Assembly (NCBI GenBank): GCA_014218235.1
Contig: CM024761.1
Span: forward strand, 93,865,648 to 93,929,647
Direction: 5' to 3'
Length of the DNA stretch: 64,000 bases
Source of the DNA: Colocasia esculenta
Taxonomy: Eukaryota > Streptophyta > Magnoliopsida > Alismatales > Araceae
Of this stretch, positions 1-10,504 are shown one piece after another. Numbering within the stretch: the stretch's first letter is position 1; each line of letters begins with the position of its first letter. Below the pieces are notes generated by a model. That model had not been told where the DNA came from. It was given only the letters and a program-made list of their open reading frames with translations, and did not search any database. A program made the position numbers and the translations under genes.

Positions 1-190
1 TCACCATTTGATATACCACATAGTCACTGTAAAAAGTCAATTATTCTTTAGTTTTAGCATGAAATTCATTGCATTTTCAAGAATATTTTTGCACTTTTTC
101 AAATTTTCTCCCCCTTAATTTGTACATGGAATGAAAAAGCTAGCAAGCAATTCATACATGACTATGCACACAATTAACTTTTAGTATAAC

Positions 191-1008
191 ATGACTTCTG
201 GTACTTGGCGGAGTATTTTACTCACGCATAATGATAGCTTCCAAACAAGCATAACTTAATTTTCTACATGTCATCATTTGATATACCAAAAAGTCAAAGC
301 AGTTGATATGAACACAGAATTATGGGCATAGTTAAGCAAGCATGATAATACAAACATGATTCCAATTTTATGACACAAAGTTATTTTTCGGAGTAACATC
401 AAAACACACTCTTCATTGTTCAGATAAGACTCTAAGAATTTTCTTTAACTTAAGCAGCTCAATCTGGAAATAATATGAGGTTTTACCTGAACAGTCTTCA
501 TTTTGATTTTACCTATGGTTTCCATTTTTTCTTGCTTTGCATAGCCGTTGTCTTGATTTTAGATGGAAAATGTATGGCTCATCAACTTGCTAATCAAGCT
601 GGCCTTGGGACCCATACCTACTTGGGTCCTGCAATGGAGCAAGAGTTAGATTGCAGCAATAAACTTTTTGAATCCAAGAGAATTTTCTTTTTGGTATAGA
701 TGCACTTTTGTCATTAATAGAACTATGAGCAACATTAGTTCTATAACACAATTATTCTTTGTTTAATGCACCTATGTTTTTCATGAAATGTTCAATTTAT
801 GTTCACATGGAGTTTCTGAGCTTTTTCAACAAAATCATGATTCTTAGTTACATGAAACTTTTGCAATTAATTCAAACATAATTATGCACACATTTAGCTT
901 TAAGCAAGGAGTGACTCTTGGTACTCGGCGGAGAAGTTTTCTCACACATAGTGATAGTTTCCAAACAAGCATGACTTGTCCTTACACATTTCACCATTTT
1001 ATATACCA
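191..1008 (-). repeat. 98-base SIRE-specific motif, two copies (plus a tail at 1-18)
   Basis: Copies at 191-288 and 911-1008 share the core (plus strand) GTACTTGGCGGAG, then CTCACxCATAxTGATAG, CCAAACAAGCATGACTT and TTTATATACCA. The last 18 bases of a further copy are at 1-18. The same motif recurs at 6373-6470 in element B and at 46265-46358 and 46495-46587 in element D. There it lies after pol; here it follows the gag GPKxVWVP region. It is non-coding in every copy (stops in all frames), yet better kept than its surroundings. Function unknown. Confidence 0.75.
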
Positions 1009-1614
1009 ACAGATCTATATATATAACTCATAATGATTTCATTTTAGCATTCAATTTCAATCAACAAGTAGTTTATTCAAGAGATCTTTATCAACATGAT
1101 GTTTTTATTTAGCAGGGAATCTCTCAGAAGTATTTACCTGGTGAAATTTTCATTTTCTTTCATTCTCTCTACTTACTTTCCTTCTAGCCTTAGTCATGAA
1201 GCCTTCATCTTGAAATTGACTACAAGGATCCCTGCATCTAGCATTCAAGCAGCACATTTCAGAACCCAAACTTGTTTGGGTCCTAAGGATCTTCCATGAA
1301 TCTGCAACAACAATTTTTAAATCCAAAAGGATTTTATATTGGGTGCATTTTTCTGAAGACTAGAAACAGTAGAATCTTGGTTTCTAATCTTAGAGTTATT
1401 GGTATAGAATGCACCACTGACATAATTAACAATTTGTTTTCTATTTTTTAGATTTTTATCATTGAGATTTTTAATATGAAATTCAGAAGAGATCTTTTGT
1501 GCAACAGTTCTATTTTCATGTACATGGAATTTCTGAGTGTGCTCAGCATGAACGTGATCTTTATTCTTATGTACATTAACATGAAACAAGGGAGCATGCA
1601 CATGATTATCAATT

Positions 1615-3321
1615 CTATGCCACATTCCCTAGAAATATGCCCAAATTATGACAAGTGAAGCATTGGACTGGTTTGGCATATTTATAGAAATGTTGATCTC
1701 TATTCCAACAAAATTTGGCTAAATGACTAGGTTTATTACAGTTAAAGAAAATGAGATCATTTCTTACGTAATACTTACCTTGGCATGTTTGCATTTGCTG
1801 GAATCTCCATTTCTTGTGAGGAGGCTTACCATGAGGAGAAGAAGGTACGTTTTGGTGGCTCTTGACATGATGTGAATATTGAACTTTCTTTGAAGCTGTC
1901 CTGACTTGTGACGAAGGTAAAGGAATCCTGTACAATGGTTTTTGTTTTTCTGTTTTCATTTTCTGGTTTCTCACAGAAATAAGATTCTTCTTCTTAGCAG
2001 CATTTTTGCCAATTTTCTCATTTTATTTTTGAATTATTTTATGAACATGAACTTTCACGGATTTTTCATTAGAGATATCAGAGTTCTTGTTCACAGCAGC
2101 TTTAACAAATATTATTTTGGTTTTCTTTACATTTTCCTTATTTTTCACAGAAGCAAGGCTTGTATTTGTAGTATTCTTCAATTCATTTTGAAACATCTGT
2201 TTTTCAGTTTTTAATGCAACAACTTCTTTTTCTGAAATTTGAAGTTTTCTTACCATGACATCTAAACTATTTTTCATCTTATTCTCTTCATTTTCAAATG
2301 AGCAATTTGTTTTTCCAAATCAGTAATTTTATTACTTAATTGCTACAGTCATTGTCCAATGGTTTGTCTTGCAACAAGCATTCAGTCTTCCTTTTCAAAT
2401 GACTATTTTCTTCAACCAATTAATTGTATTTTTCATTTATTTGATGATCATAAGCCATGTTGGAAATCTGTTTGTTTAATTAATCATTGTCAATTTGAAG
2501 TTCTCATTAAGATCAATCAATTTTTCATTTTCATATTTCAAATCAAGATTTTCATATTCCAACTGAACATGATTTTCTTTTAACTTAGACAACTTGTTTT
2601 CACAAATTTTGATTTTATCTTTCAGACTTTCTTTTTCAGAATTCAATTTCTGAACATCGTTTTTCATATTCTCATTTTCTTTTGAAAGATCTTTATCATT
2701 GATCTGGAGCAATTCAAGTGTATTTTTCAAATTTTCACTTTCTTTGTGGCAATGTTTTAAAGTCTTTTTCAAATCATTATTTTTAGTGTTCAGCTTTGCA
2801 GTAAGATTTTGTATCTTCTCACAGAATTCAATCAATTCAACATAAGACATGCCTAAATCTGCATCAGAATCCGAATTAGAATACATAAATGGGTCTGGAA
2901 TTGATTTACCTGACCTTGTAGACCCATTTAATCTCTTGTATTCTGAAGAGGATGAAGAATTCTCTAAGCTCATGGAATGTGCTGTGAGAGCCAATGTCTT
3001 TTGGATTGTTGATTTTCTAGATTCATTGAAGCTCTTCTTTGCCATAAAGTACTTGTGAATTTCTTTTGCTCCTTTTTTTTTTGAGACCTCTGATTTTTGA
3101 GACTATCTTGACTTTTTTGACAAATGTGATCCTTTAGATTTATCTGAGCTAGAAGAACCTTTTGAGCTGTCATGGACCATGTAGCATTTGTTCTTGGATT
3201 TCTTTCCAATCATGTTTGTCTTTATACGAAAGTCCTACAATTTATCAAACTTGATGTTATCATCATTGTCATCAAACCCAACAATTTTGGGTCTATTTAT
3301 GATACTTGAAAATTCAGCCAT
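1615..3321 (-). pseudogene. gag of copia element A (degenerate, internally deleted)
   Basis: Gag packages element RNA in cytoplasmic virus-like particles. The likely start is the ATG at 3319-3321, giving MAEFSSIINRP, which resembles the start of SIRE gag proteins. The usual DUF4219/UBN2 capsid region expected next is missing, so the protein runs almost at once into Ser/Lys-rich sequence. A long coiled coil follows (2476-2850, heptads rich in Leu, Lys, Glu and Asn), continuing in another frame at 2023-2277. Near 1615-1760 are two degenerate zinc knuckles (CNKPSHLAKFC and CFTCHNLG). Several stops and frameshifts make it non-functional. Family assignment is by motif and architecture only. Confidence 0.75.
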
Positions 3322-3505
3322 GTTACTGAGTTTGATTCAAATGATTAGACGAATTAACAATCACCTAATCTGCTCAAGACTGCTAAGTCAATAAAGATCA
3401 AGCAAGATTTCAATATTCAAGCAATCAAGCAATTCAAACAGATCAGATGATGCTTCATTAAGATTAAACAGAAGCAATCAAATTAGATCAGAATTAGACA
3501 TTAAC

Positions 3506-3520
3506 CCACTGTGATACCAA
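3506..3520 (-). other. Primer-binding site of element A (initiator tRNA-Met)
   Basis: The minus strand reads TTGGTATCACAGTGG directly after the LTR end ..CCTAACA. Plant retrotransposons commonly prime with initiator tRNA-Met (TGGTATCAGAGC). One change from the usual GAG (CAC) is visible. Confidence 0.75.
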
Positions 3521-3521
3521 T

Positions 3522-3658
3522 TGTTAGGATCAGATTTTCGGTAATGACAAATCTAGAAGGGCGGGTTGAATATATTTGTAGCGAAAACTTAAGCAATTTA
3601 AAAATTACTTCGAAATAAAGAATCTACTCAATTAAAACCCCTATGATCTGATGTAATG
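3522..3658 (-). repeat. 5' LTR of element A, PBS-proximal piece
   Basis: Starts TGTTAGGATC on the plus strand (LTR 3' end on the minus strand) beside the primer-binding site. It contains the family hallmark 'atctagaagggcgggttgaata'. It stops at 3658 with TAATG, where element B begins. The remainder of the same LTR resumes after B at 24613, and the text continues in register with the related LTRs of B and D (the 'CCTATGCATGCATCTAGCG' block follows). Confidence 0.8.
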
Positions 3659-3951
3659 TGTAGGATCGAATAGGTGGATGGATCATATCTAGAAGGGGGG
3701 GTTGAATAGATCTAACGCCAATTAATGTGGAAGCTTATGCAATTCAAAATTACTTCAAATCAGAGATCAATTCAGACAAACATTTACTGATCTTAAGTGT
3801 GGGTGTGTGTAGATTATGTGTGAAGCAATTAAACACTTAGAGTGAAAGCGAAATCCTATGCAAGCATCTAGCGTAGACAAGCAGATCAAACCATTGTACA
3901 AAGGATTTTTAGGTGGTTCGAAAATCACACCAGTGATTCCAACATCCACCC

Positions 3952-4180
3952 CTCACATAGTGAGGCTTCACTACTCAAAAGAGTACAACTCACACCGGAG
4001 CATGACGACTCCAAACACCCTTGAGCTAGATGGCTCAAACGCACAACCTGGAGTATAATGACTCAAAAAACTAAGCACAACAGCTCAAACCACAACAGGA
4101 GCAAAACGACTCCAAATTGAGCACGACGGCTCAAACCACAAATGGAACACAACGACCCCAAATTGAGCATGACGGCTCAA
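3952..4180 (-). repeat. Array of small perfect hairpins in the LTR of B
   Basis: Successive short inverted repeats follow each other about every 20 bases: CCTCAC-ATA-GTGAGG (3952-3966), TACTC-AAAA-GAGTA (3972-3985), GGAG-N8-CTCC (3997-4012), TTGAGC-N6-GCTCAA (4021-4038), GAGT-N6-ACTC (4051-4064), GGAG-N8-CTCC (4098-4113), TTGAGC-N6-GCTCAA (4117-4134 and 4163-4180). Two further units (near 4075 and 4145) are decayed. The array lies about 490-720 bases downstream of the TATA box, so it would be in the RNA. Similar arrays with different but still paired stems occur in the LTRs of A and D. Confidence 0.75.
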
Positions 4181-4668
4181 ACCACAAAAGGCTAGAACAA
4201 ACACAAAAGAAATCAGATCCTTTAGTAATGATCTGATTCACAGACTCAATAGTACATAGAAATCTGCACAGATCTCACAGACAAAAGTGAGCAGAACAAT
4301 CCAAGAAATGGGTAACATAGATGTAGATTGGATGTTCTTTGGTGAAGAGGTCTTGCAGAAGCTCGAATTGAAGAGACTTGAAAGAATTCGATGAAGATCC
4401 CCTTCAATTTACGATGCTCTGCTCCACTGCCATCTGAATTGCTAGAATTTCTTCTTCTGCTGCTTCTCTTCAGTTGGATCTGCTCCCTTTCTCAGCACAT
4501 CAATCTTCTCTCCAAAGATTGGCCTTGATTCCCACGTCCTTCCTCTTGAAAGGATGGTCTGCAGCTTCTGGAGATAGAGCAAGATCTGGAAAAACCCCTT
4601 TTGCTGCCAAAAAGCTTCTTCTGGAAATGGTATGGGCTTGGTTGCCTTTGGGGTACGCGGGTCATGGG

Positions 4669-4676
4669 TATTTATA
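4669..4676 (-). promoter_or_regulatory. TATA box of the 3' LTR of B
   Basis: The minus strand reads GGGCTATAAATACCCATG, a strong plant TATA box about 475 bases into the LTR. The same box is kept in LTR A (25555-25562), but in the 5' LTR of B the equivalent bases are deleted (near 24030). Confidence 0.75.
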
Positions 4677-4796
4677 GCCCCATATCTTCATGAGGTACCT
4701 TGGGGTGCGTGGGGACACAAATATAGATCAAATCCCTTGATTTCCATGCAGCCACATGTCCAGAAAAATTCACGTTTTTGAGCTTCAGATGAAGTG

Positions 4797-4942
4797 TGTC
4801 GACACACATGCAGACTGTGTTGACACCACTGGCTACTGGCTTCAGAACAGGTTCTGGGAGGGACAGTAAGTGTCGACACACAGGCAGACTGTGTCGACAC
4901 AGAGGCAGACTGTGTCGACACATAGGCAAACTGTGTCGACAC
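4797..4942. repeat. GTGTCGACAC palindrome array upstream of the TATA box
   Basis: Five perfect copies of the 10-base palindrome GTGTCGACAC (4797-4806, 4870-4879, 4891-4900, 4912-4921, 4933-4942) and one with a single change (near 4829). They are spaced 21 bases apart in the second half, with CAGGCAGACT-like spacers. The array is 120-270 bases upstream of the TATA box. The spacing and self-complementarity fit binding sites for a dimeric protein; this is inference. Confidence 0.7.
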
Positions 4943-5148
4943 GACTGTGACAAAGTTATGTAAACCTGAAAATATGAAGTGTGAACCATTAACATAAGTC
5001 ATTATCATGAACATATGAAATATTAACATGTAATTTAGTCATCATTTTAATATGTACAAAATGTACAAAATGTCATCATCAAAATCAAATTATGAGTGTT
5101 GTCAAATAGTCATGATTAAAAAGTTTCAAATACACACTCAACACAACA

Positions 5149-5164
5149 TTCTCCCCCTTTTTGA
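5149..5164 (-). other. Polypurine tract of element B
   Basis: The minus strand reads TCAAAAAGGGGGAGAA immediately before the LTR start TGTTGTGTT, the usual plus-strand primer for copia elements. Further PPT-like runs are at about 5231 and 6260. Confidence 0.85.
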
Positions 5165-6550
5165 TGATGACAAAATAAATGCAATTTTCTTCCATGTCTG
5201 CAATTTCTCCCTCTTAAGTCTTTGCAATTACTCCCCCCTTTTTGACAACATCGAAAAGATACTCATTAAAGAGATCAAGGAATGGTAGGAGATTAAGAAA
5301 TGCAGTTGTAGAAATGAAGGTTCAGGAATGATCAAAATAAGTGAGGCAAAGTGATATTGAGATATGAGAGAAGTTATTGTGTGTTTAGTATTGTGCAAAA
5401 AGTTTAATCATAAAGACACACTCAATACAAGGTATAGCACTATATAATGATCTGAATGTAGTTAAAATAATGATGCAAATGTGAAGTGAAGTGACCTATA
5501 TGAGTGAGCAGAATTATTTAACAAGGATGTTAGGAGCTTTAATTTTAACAAAATGTAGAATAATAGGTCTAAACTCAGTATACATGAACTTTATTAAGGT
5601 CTTAAGCTTTTCCATCCTGTCAAGTTGATTTTCTTTCATTTTTAACTGGGAAATAATACAAGAATAAATTAGTTAAATCTCGCTTTTCAGTGCAAGAGAT
5701 CACATTGATCATATGCAAGACCTCCTGATTACTGAGTGGTTTAACTTTCATTATCTTATACAGAGTTGAAAATTTTGATTTCCACTTTTGACGCGAAACA
5801 AATCACTTTTTAGGTGAAATGTCTCGGTTACTCAGTGGTTCAAGAATTTGCATTGCTCTGTTTGTATCTTTCCATATTGTTGATCATTTTCTTTTGATGT
5901 TTTGCAGGAATATGTTTACTTTGACCAAAAAAGTCATGACTACGAATTTAGAAATATTATTCTTAACATGTGGTAAAAATGAAGCTTAAACATGCACATG
6001 TTAAATAGTAAAGCCACTCATGTGCCTACAAGTGTTTTGCAAGTAATTTTAAAGACATTCAGTATTAAGATTGCTTAACCTTGAAATAATAATGACTCTT
6101 TGAAATTAAACTAAATGCACAATAAGTTTAGTTTCAATGTCTTAATTCTCTCACAAGAAAATAGCACAAGGACTCAAAAATTCTGATAATTTTGGGGTTC
6201 AAGATAGACAAGTAAGGTCAAGGAATGTGACAATTACTTCCCCTTTCATGTATCTCCCCCTCACAAGGTGAACATGAAGATTATTGAAGAAATAGGAATG
6301 GGATGAAATGAAAATAAAATGAACAAGAATGTTTTATTGAAAGACAAGGACTCCCACTCAACAATTGCATACATGACTCTTGATACTTGGCGGAGACATA
6401 TACTCACACATAGTGATAGTGTCCAGACAAGCCTGACTTGTCTTTCTTCAAATCACCATTTGATATACCAAGAATGCAATACAATGTAAGAGTGAGGAAA
6501 TTATTTGCAAGAACAGGAAGACTTTTATTGGCAAAAAGAGATAGAAGATA
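5165..6550 (-). other. Non-coding region between pol and 3' LTR of B
   Basis: No reading frame of note on either strand. It contains one copy of the 98-base SIRE motif (6373-6470), extra polypurine-like tracts, and phrases shared with the same region of D (for example GCATTGCTCTGTT-like text). In D the corresponding region also holds a third reading frame; here that frame is absent, so B appears to be a deletion derivative or a lineage without it. Confidence 0.6.
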
Positions 6551-8010
6551 TCAAGAATGTGGAAATTTGCACAAACCAAGCTCTCTTCTTAATGATGAGA
6601 ATCTATTTTCTGGAAGAGGCTTAGTGAAAATATCTGCAATTTGTTTTTCACTTTCAATGAAGTGAAGTTCAAAAGATTTCTTAGCGACCTCATCCCTTAG
6701 AAAGTGGTGTCTTATTTCAATATGCTTTGTTCGTGAATGCTGAATTGGATTTTTAGACAAATTAATAGCACTAGTGTTATCACACAAAATAGGAATATAA
6801 CCCAATTTGTGATTATAGTCTAGGAGTTCATGTTTCACCCAAAGAACTTGAGTGCCACAACAACCAGCCGCAACATATTCAGCCTCTGCAGCAGATAGAG
6901 CTACTGAATGTTTCTTTTTAGAAACCCATGAGATTAGGCATCCACCTAGATATAAACACAAGCCACTAGTACTTTTTCTATCAAGCTTACAACCAGTATA
7001 ATCAGCATCACAGTAAGCAATTAAATCTAACTTGCAACCAGCAGGATACCAAATTCTAAGTTCACATGTTCCAACAAGATATTTAAAAATCCTTTTGACA
7101 GCTAACATGTGACTTTATTTAGGATTGGCTTGAAACCTAGCACACATGCACACACTATACTGAATATCTGGTCTAGAGGTTGTGAGGTAAAGTAGAGAGC
7201 CAATCATACCTCTGTAGGTCTTTGGATCTACTGACTTACCAAATGAATCTTCCTCTAGTCTTACATTTATTGCCATTGTGTGCTTGAGTGCTTGAGGTGC
7301 TGAAAGTCAAACTTTTTCAGAAGTTCTTTCACATACTTTGTTTGACTTATGAAAATCCCTTCACTGGTTTGATGTACCTGCAATCCTAAAAAGAATTGTC
7401 AGTCTCCCATAAAACTCAGTTTTCATAAGATCAGCAAATTCAGTGCAAAGAGCTTTATTTGTAAACCCAAAAATTATGTCATCAACATAGATTTGGACAA
7501 CAATGATTTGATTATTGACAATTCTTGTAAACAAGGTTGGTCTACATTATCTCATGTGTAACCTTTATTCAACAAAAATGAGCTCAAACGGTCATACCAA
7601 GCTCTTGGAGCTTACTTAAGACCATAAAGAGCCTTATTGAGTTTGAAAACATGATCAGGATATTTTTTATTTTCAAATCCGGGAGGTTGTTCTACAAAAA
7701 CATTTTCTTTGATGTATCCATTCAACAAAGTACTTTTCACATCCATTAATAAACTTTAAATTTTAGGGATGATGCAAAAGCAAGAAATATTCTCACAGCT
7801 TCTAATATAGCTACAAGGGTATATGATTCTTCAAAATCAATTCCAAACTCCTGATTGTACCCCTTGGCAACTAGTCTAGCTTTATTCATAACAACCTGTC
7901 CATTTTCATTCAATTTATTTCTGAACAACCATCTAGTACCAATAACAGATTGGTCACTAGGTCTAGGTATTAACTTCCACACTTGATTTCTATCAAATTA
8001 ATGAAGTTCA
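6551..8010 (-). pseudogene. Reverse transcriptase and RNase H of element B
   Basis: This part of pol copies element RNA into DNA. RT (RVT_2 type) starts near 7982 with WKLIPRP...GTRWLFRNKLNENG and KARLVAKGYNQ. It continues through several frameshifts with ALYGLK*APRAWYDRL and the catalytic YVDD (near 7480), then FFLGLQVHQTSEGIFISQ. RNase H is one clean frame at 6551-7108: YCDADYTGCKLDRKSTSG, SAAEAEYVAA, CDNTSAINLSKNP, RTKHIEIRHHFLRDEV and IADIFTKPLP, the standard copia signatures. It ends ..LGLCKFPHS. Frameshifts and stops between 7110 and 7745 make it inactive. It is closely similar to the D copy at 46753-47748. Confidence 0.9.
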
Positions 8011-8027
8011 TCATGCATTGCATTGAT

Positions 8028-9155
8028 TCAATCCTCACTAGTTAGAGCTTCATCAATTGACTTGGGTTCAATTTGAGAAATTAGTGCTAGTGGGTCTTCA
8101 TTTATTGCATTCAGAAAATATGATCTAGTTCTAACTCTATCATGCACATTACCAACTACATTCTCAATTGGATGATCTCTTAAAAATCTATTTTCAGCAA
8201 TTACCTCTTGAGGTTCATTCACTCCTTGAATAATGTTACCTAATCCACTTGTGGTAGGTGACTGATTGTCCAGATTTTCAAATGGATCTTCATCCTCTTC
8301 AATAGTTGGTCAAGATTCAACAATGATGTCATCTTCTTCATTACATTGAGGAACCCTGCAAGATGTAGAGTCATCAGTTTGATATGAATTTCATCAAAAA
8401 TTACATGTGGAGATTCTTCCACATTTTTATTCTTGAGAATGTAAACTCTATAAGCTCTTAAAATCTCAGAATAGCCAAGTAAAATGGCTTCAAGACTTTT
8501 GGCATCAAATTTATCAAGATTTTCTTTATTGTTGTTATATACAAAACACTTGCAACCAAAGACTTTAAAATAAGACAGAGTTGATTTTTTATTTTTCAAA
8601 AGTTCTTAGGGGGTTTTTCTGATTTTTGGTCTGACCAATGCTCTGTTCAAGATGTGATTTGCTGTGTTCACAGCTTCAGCCCAGAAAGGTTTGGGCAATT
8701 TACTTTCCAAGAGTATAGATCTAGCCATTTCCACCAGAGTTCTATTCTTCCTTTCCACAACTCCATTTTGTTCTGGAGTTCTTGTAGAAGAAAATCTGTG
8801 GAAAATGTTCAGTTCAACACATAAATCAAAAAAAGTTTTGTTCTCAAATTCTCCCCCATGATCAGTCAAAATGGATTTGATTTTATATGAAAAACCCATT
8901 AAGGCAGTGGTGTAGAAATTCCTGAATTCTAAACAAGTATCACTTTTGTGGGATAGAAAGATGACCCAAGTGTATCTAGTAAAATCATCAATGATGACAA
9001 ATCCATATCTTTACCACTAAGACTAAAAATTCTTGTTGGCCCAAAAAGGTCCATATGAAGTAATTCTAGTGGCTTAGAAGTGAGTACATCATTGAAAATT
9101 TTAAAAGATTTTCTAGTTTATTTTCCTTGAGCACATATCCCACGAAGTTGATTCT
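8028..9155 (-). pseudogene. Integrase of element B
   Basis: Integrase inserts the cDNA. The core is in fragments: LDLFGPTRIF (near 9050), then frame 8606-8899 with TDHGGEFENKTF and PEQNGVVERKNRTLVEMAR, which supply the second acidic residue and the catalytic Glu of the DDE triad, plus WAEAVNTANHILNR. Frame 8240-8599 gives the C-terminal part (FKVFGCKCFVYNN, KSLEAILLGYSE), and 8028-8222 a linker toward RT. Broken by frameshifts near 8600, 8240 and 8920-9000. Confidence 0.85.
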
Positions 9156-9730
9156 CTACATTGAGAAGAGATTCAAGAAGTCCTTTAACCAAATTATCCT
9201 TAAGAGTTTATTTATTGTGTTGAAACTTACATGACCAAGTCTTTTGTGCCATATCCATGCAATTTCATTTTTATTAGCAACCAAAAAAATGTTTTTAGCA
9301 AAGTTTTTATCAAGATTGATCATGTAGACATTGTTTTCTCTTTTACCAAAGAATTTTATTTTTTCAGTTGAAGAATCAATTATTTTGCAGAAATCATATT
9401 CAAAAACAACATTGTGACCTTTGTCACACAATTGGCTTATACTAAAAAGATTGTAGTCTAAACTATCAACTAACAGAACATTTTCAATTGAGTTTGAGGA
9501 GGATTTACCAACCTTTCAAGATCCAATGATTTTCCCTTTATTTTTACCTCCAAATGTGATAGATCCTCCTTCCTTTTCAATCAAAAATGAAAATTTTGTT
9601 CTGTCTCCTGTCAAGTGTCGTGAACCCCCACTATCAAGAAATCACACATTGGAGCTGGGTGCACGACCTTTCTGCATAAATTAGATCAGAGAAGAAAAGA
9701 TTTTGGTACCCAAACATTGTTGGGACCATC
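9156..9730 (-). pseudogene. Protease and pre-integrase zinc region of element B
   Basis: The aspartic protease active site is read on the minus strand near 9620-9650 as FLDSGGSRHLTGDRTKF. The Trp codon usually before it is TGA, a stop. Just upstream is GPNNVWVPK (about 9700-9725), the usual SIRE spacer. The frame 9156-9431 carries LCDKGHNVVFEYDFC and WIWHKRLGHVSFNTINKLL, the GAG_pre-integrs HxLGH signature that begins the integrase zinc-binding domain. Confidence 0.85.
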
Positions 9731-10081
9731 AGTTTGTTTGAGCAAAAACAATAAGTCTTTTCTGATCGATATTTGAGTTATTTTTTATTTTTGTTTTGTT
9801 TCAGAAGTGATTTCCCTTTTTGGCATTTTAACATTCTGATTTGGAATGAAAACACCAGTGTTCTTCGTTTCAAAAGCATGAAAATTATGCATTTTGGCAT
9901 GATTGTTTATGTATGGAAATCCAAACCAAGAATTCTGTTGATATCTTGGAAATTTTGGATAAAAAGATTGTGAATGGTACCAATAAGGATTATGATACCA
10001 TTAATTCCAAGAATTGATCCAATTAGATTGATATGATGTCTTGGATCTCCAATAATCATCATGAAAGTTTGTTTTTATGTT
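9731..10081 (-). pseudogene. Gag-to-protease linker of element B, cut by element C
   Basis: Low-complexity Asn/Tyr/Trp/Phe-rich linker on the minus strand with QNVKMPKREITSETKQK. It has no conserved domain. It ends at 10081 where gypsy element C is inserted; the other half of this linker resumes at 21033. The flanks are ATGTT and GTGTT, one base short of a perfect 5-base duplication. Confidence 0.7.
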
Positions 10082-10504
10082 TGTAACGACCCTCCTTATA
10101 CCCGTACGGTTATACCAACCCACATCGATATAATGAACGCCGCTACAATGGGACATTTACCCAACAGTTATAGGATAGGCTGAAATATACCTAAATACAT
10201 TCACATAACAATGGAAAAGAAATAGCTAAGTGTAACTTCCTATTCCATCATCCACATTCTATTCACAGTCCATATATAACAAAGAAAAAAAAATTCTAAA
10301 CTTTTCATAACTGAGAAATGAAATAAATACATTGTCCACAACTTTCCACTAAATAAGTACACAAATCCAAAAGGTAGAGCAAGTCTACTCTTATTACATA
10401 CTTATGAAAAATAAAATAACAACTCCATGTCCAAAACAAGGTCTCCTACTCCCGCTCCGAGTCACTCCTAATGATCTCCTTGGAAGAAGTAGAAATCTCT
10501 GCAC

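Larger units (their letters stand above)
1..3521 (-). mobile_element. Ty1/copia SIRE-like element A, internal region (partial)
   Basis: Read on the minus strand this runs from a primer-binding site at 3506-3520 through a gag remnant to the window edge, so the rest of the element lies to the left. The coiled-coil gag, CCHC knuckle and the GPKxVWVP signature (about 1262-1290, again as a degenerate copy about 605-640) are typical of SIRE/Maximus copia elements. The stretch 1-1300 has no intact reading frame. It holds an imperfect direct duplication of roughly 0.7 kb containing the GPKxVWVP signature and a 98-base motif described separately. No protease, integrase or reverse transcriptase is visible in this part. 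Its 5' LTR is split by element B. Confidence 0.8.
3659..5148 (-). repeat. 3' LTR of element B (1,490 bases)
   Basis: On the minus strand it begins TGTTGTGTTGAGTGTG straight after the polypurine tract and ends CGATCCTACA, so TG...CA ends are present. From 5' to 3' it holds a cluster of GTGTCGACAC palindromes, a TATA box at 4669-4676, then a hairpin array at 3952-4180 in the part that would be transcribed. The 5' partner at 23014-24607 is about 100 bases longer, mainly through one extra palindrome repeat unit, and has lost the TATA box. Confidence 0.9.

Noticed and set aside
3952..4180. A CRISPR-like repeat array
   Set aside because: Units vary, have no constant repeat or unique spacers of fixed length, and lie within a plant LTR.
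4672..5029. Repetitive Cys/Val/Asp/Thr-rich proteins (CVDTVC repeats) in several LTRs
   Set aside because: They are translations of the GTGTCGACAC array in all frames, with no other support.
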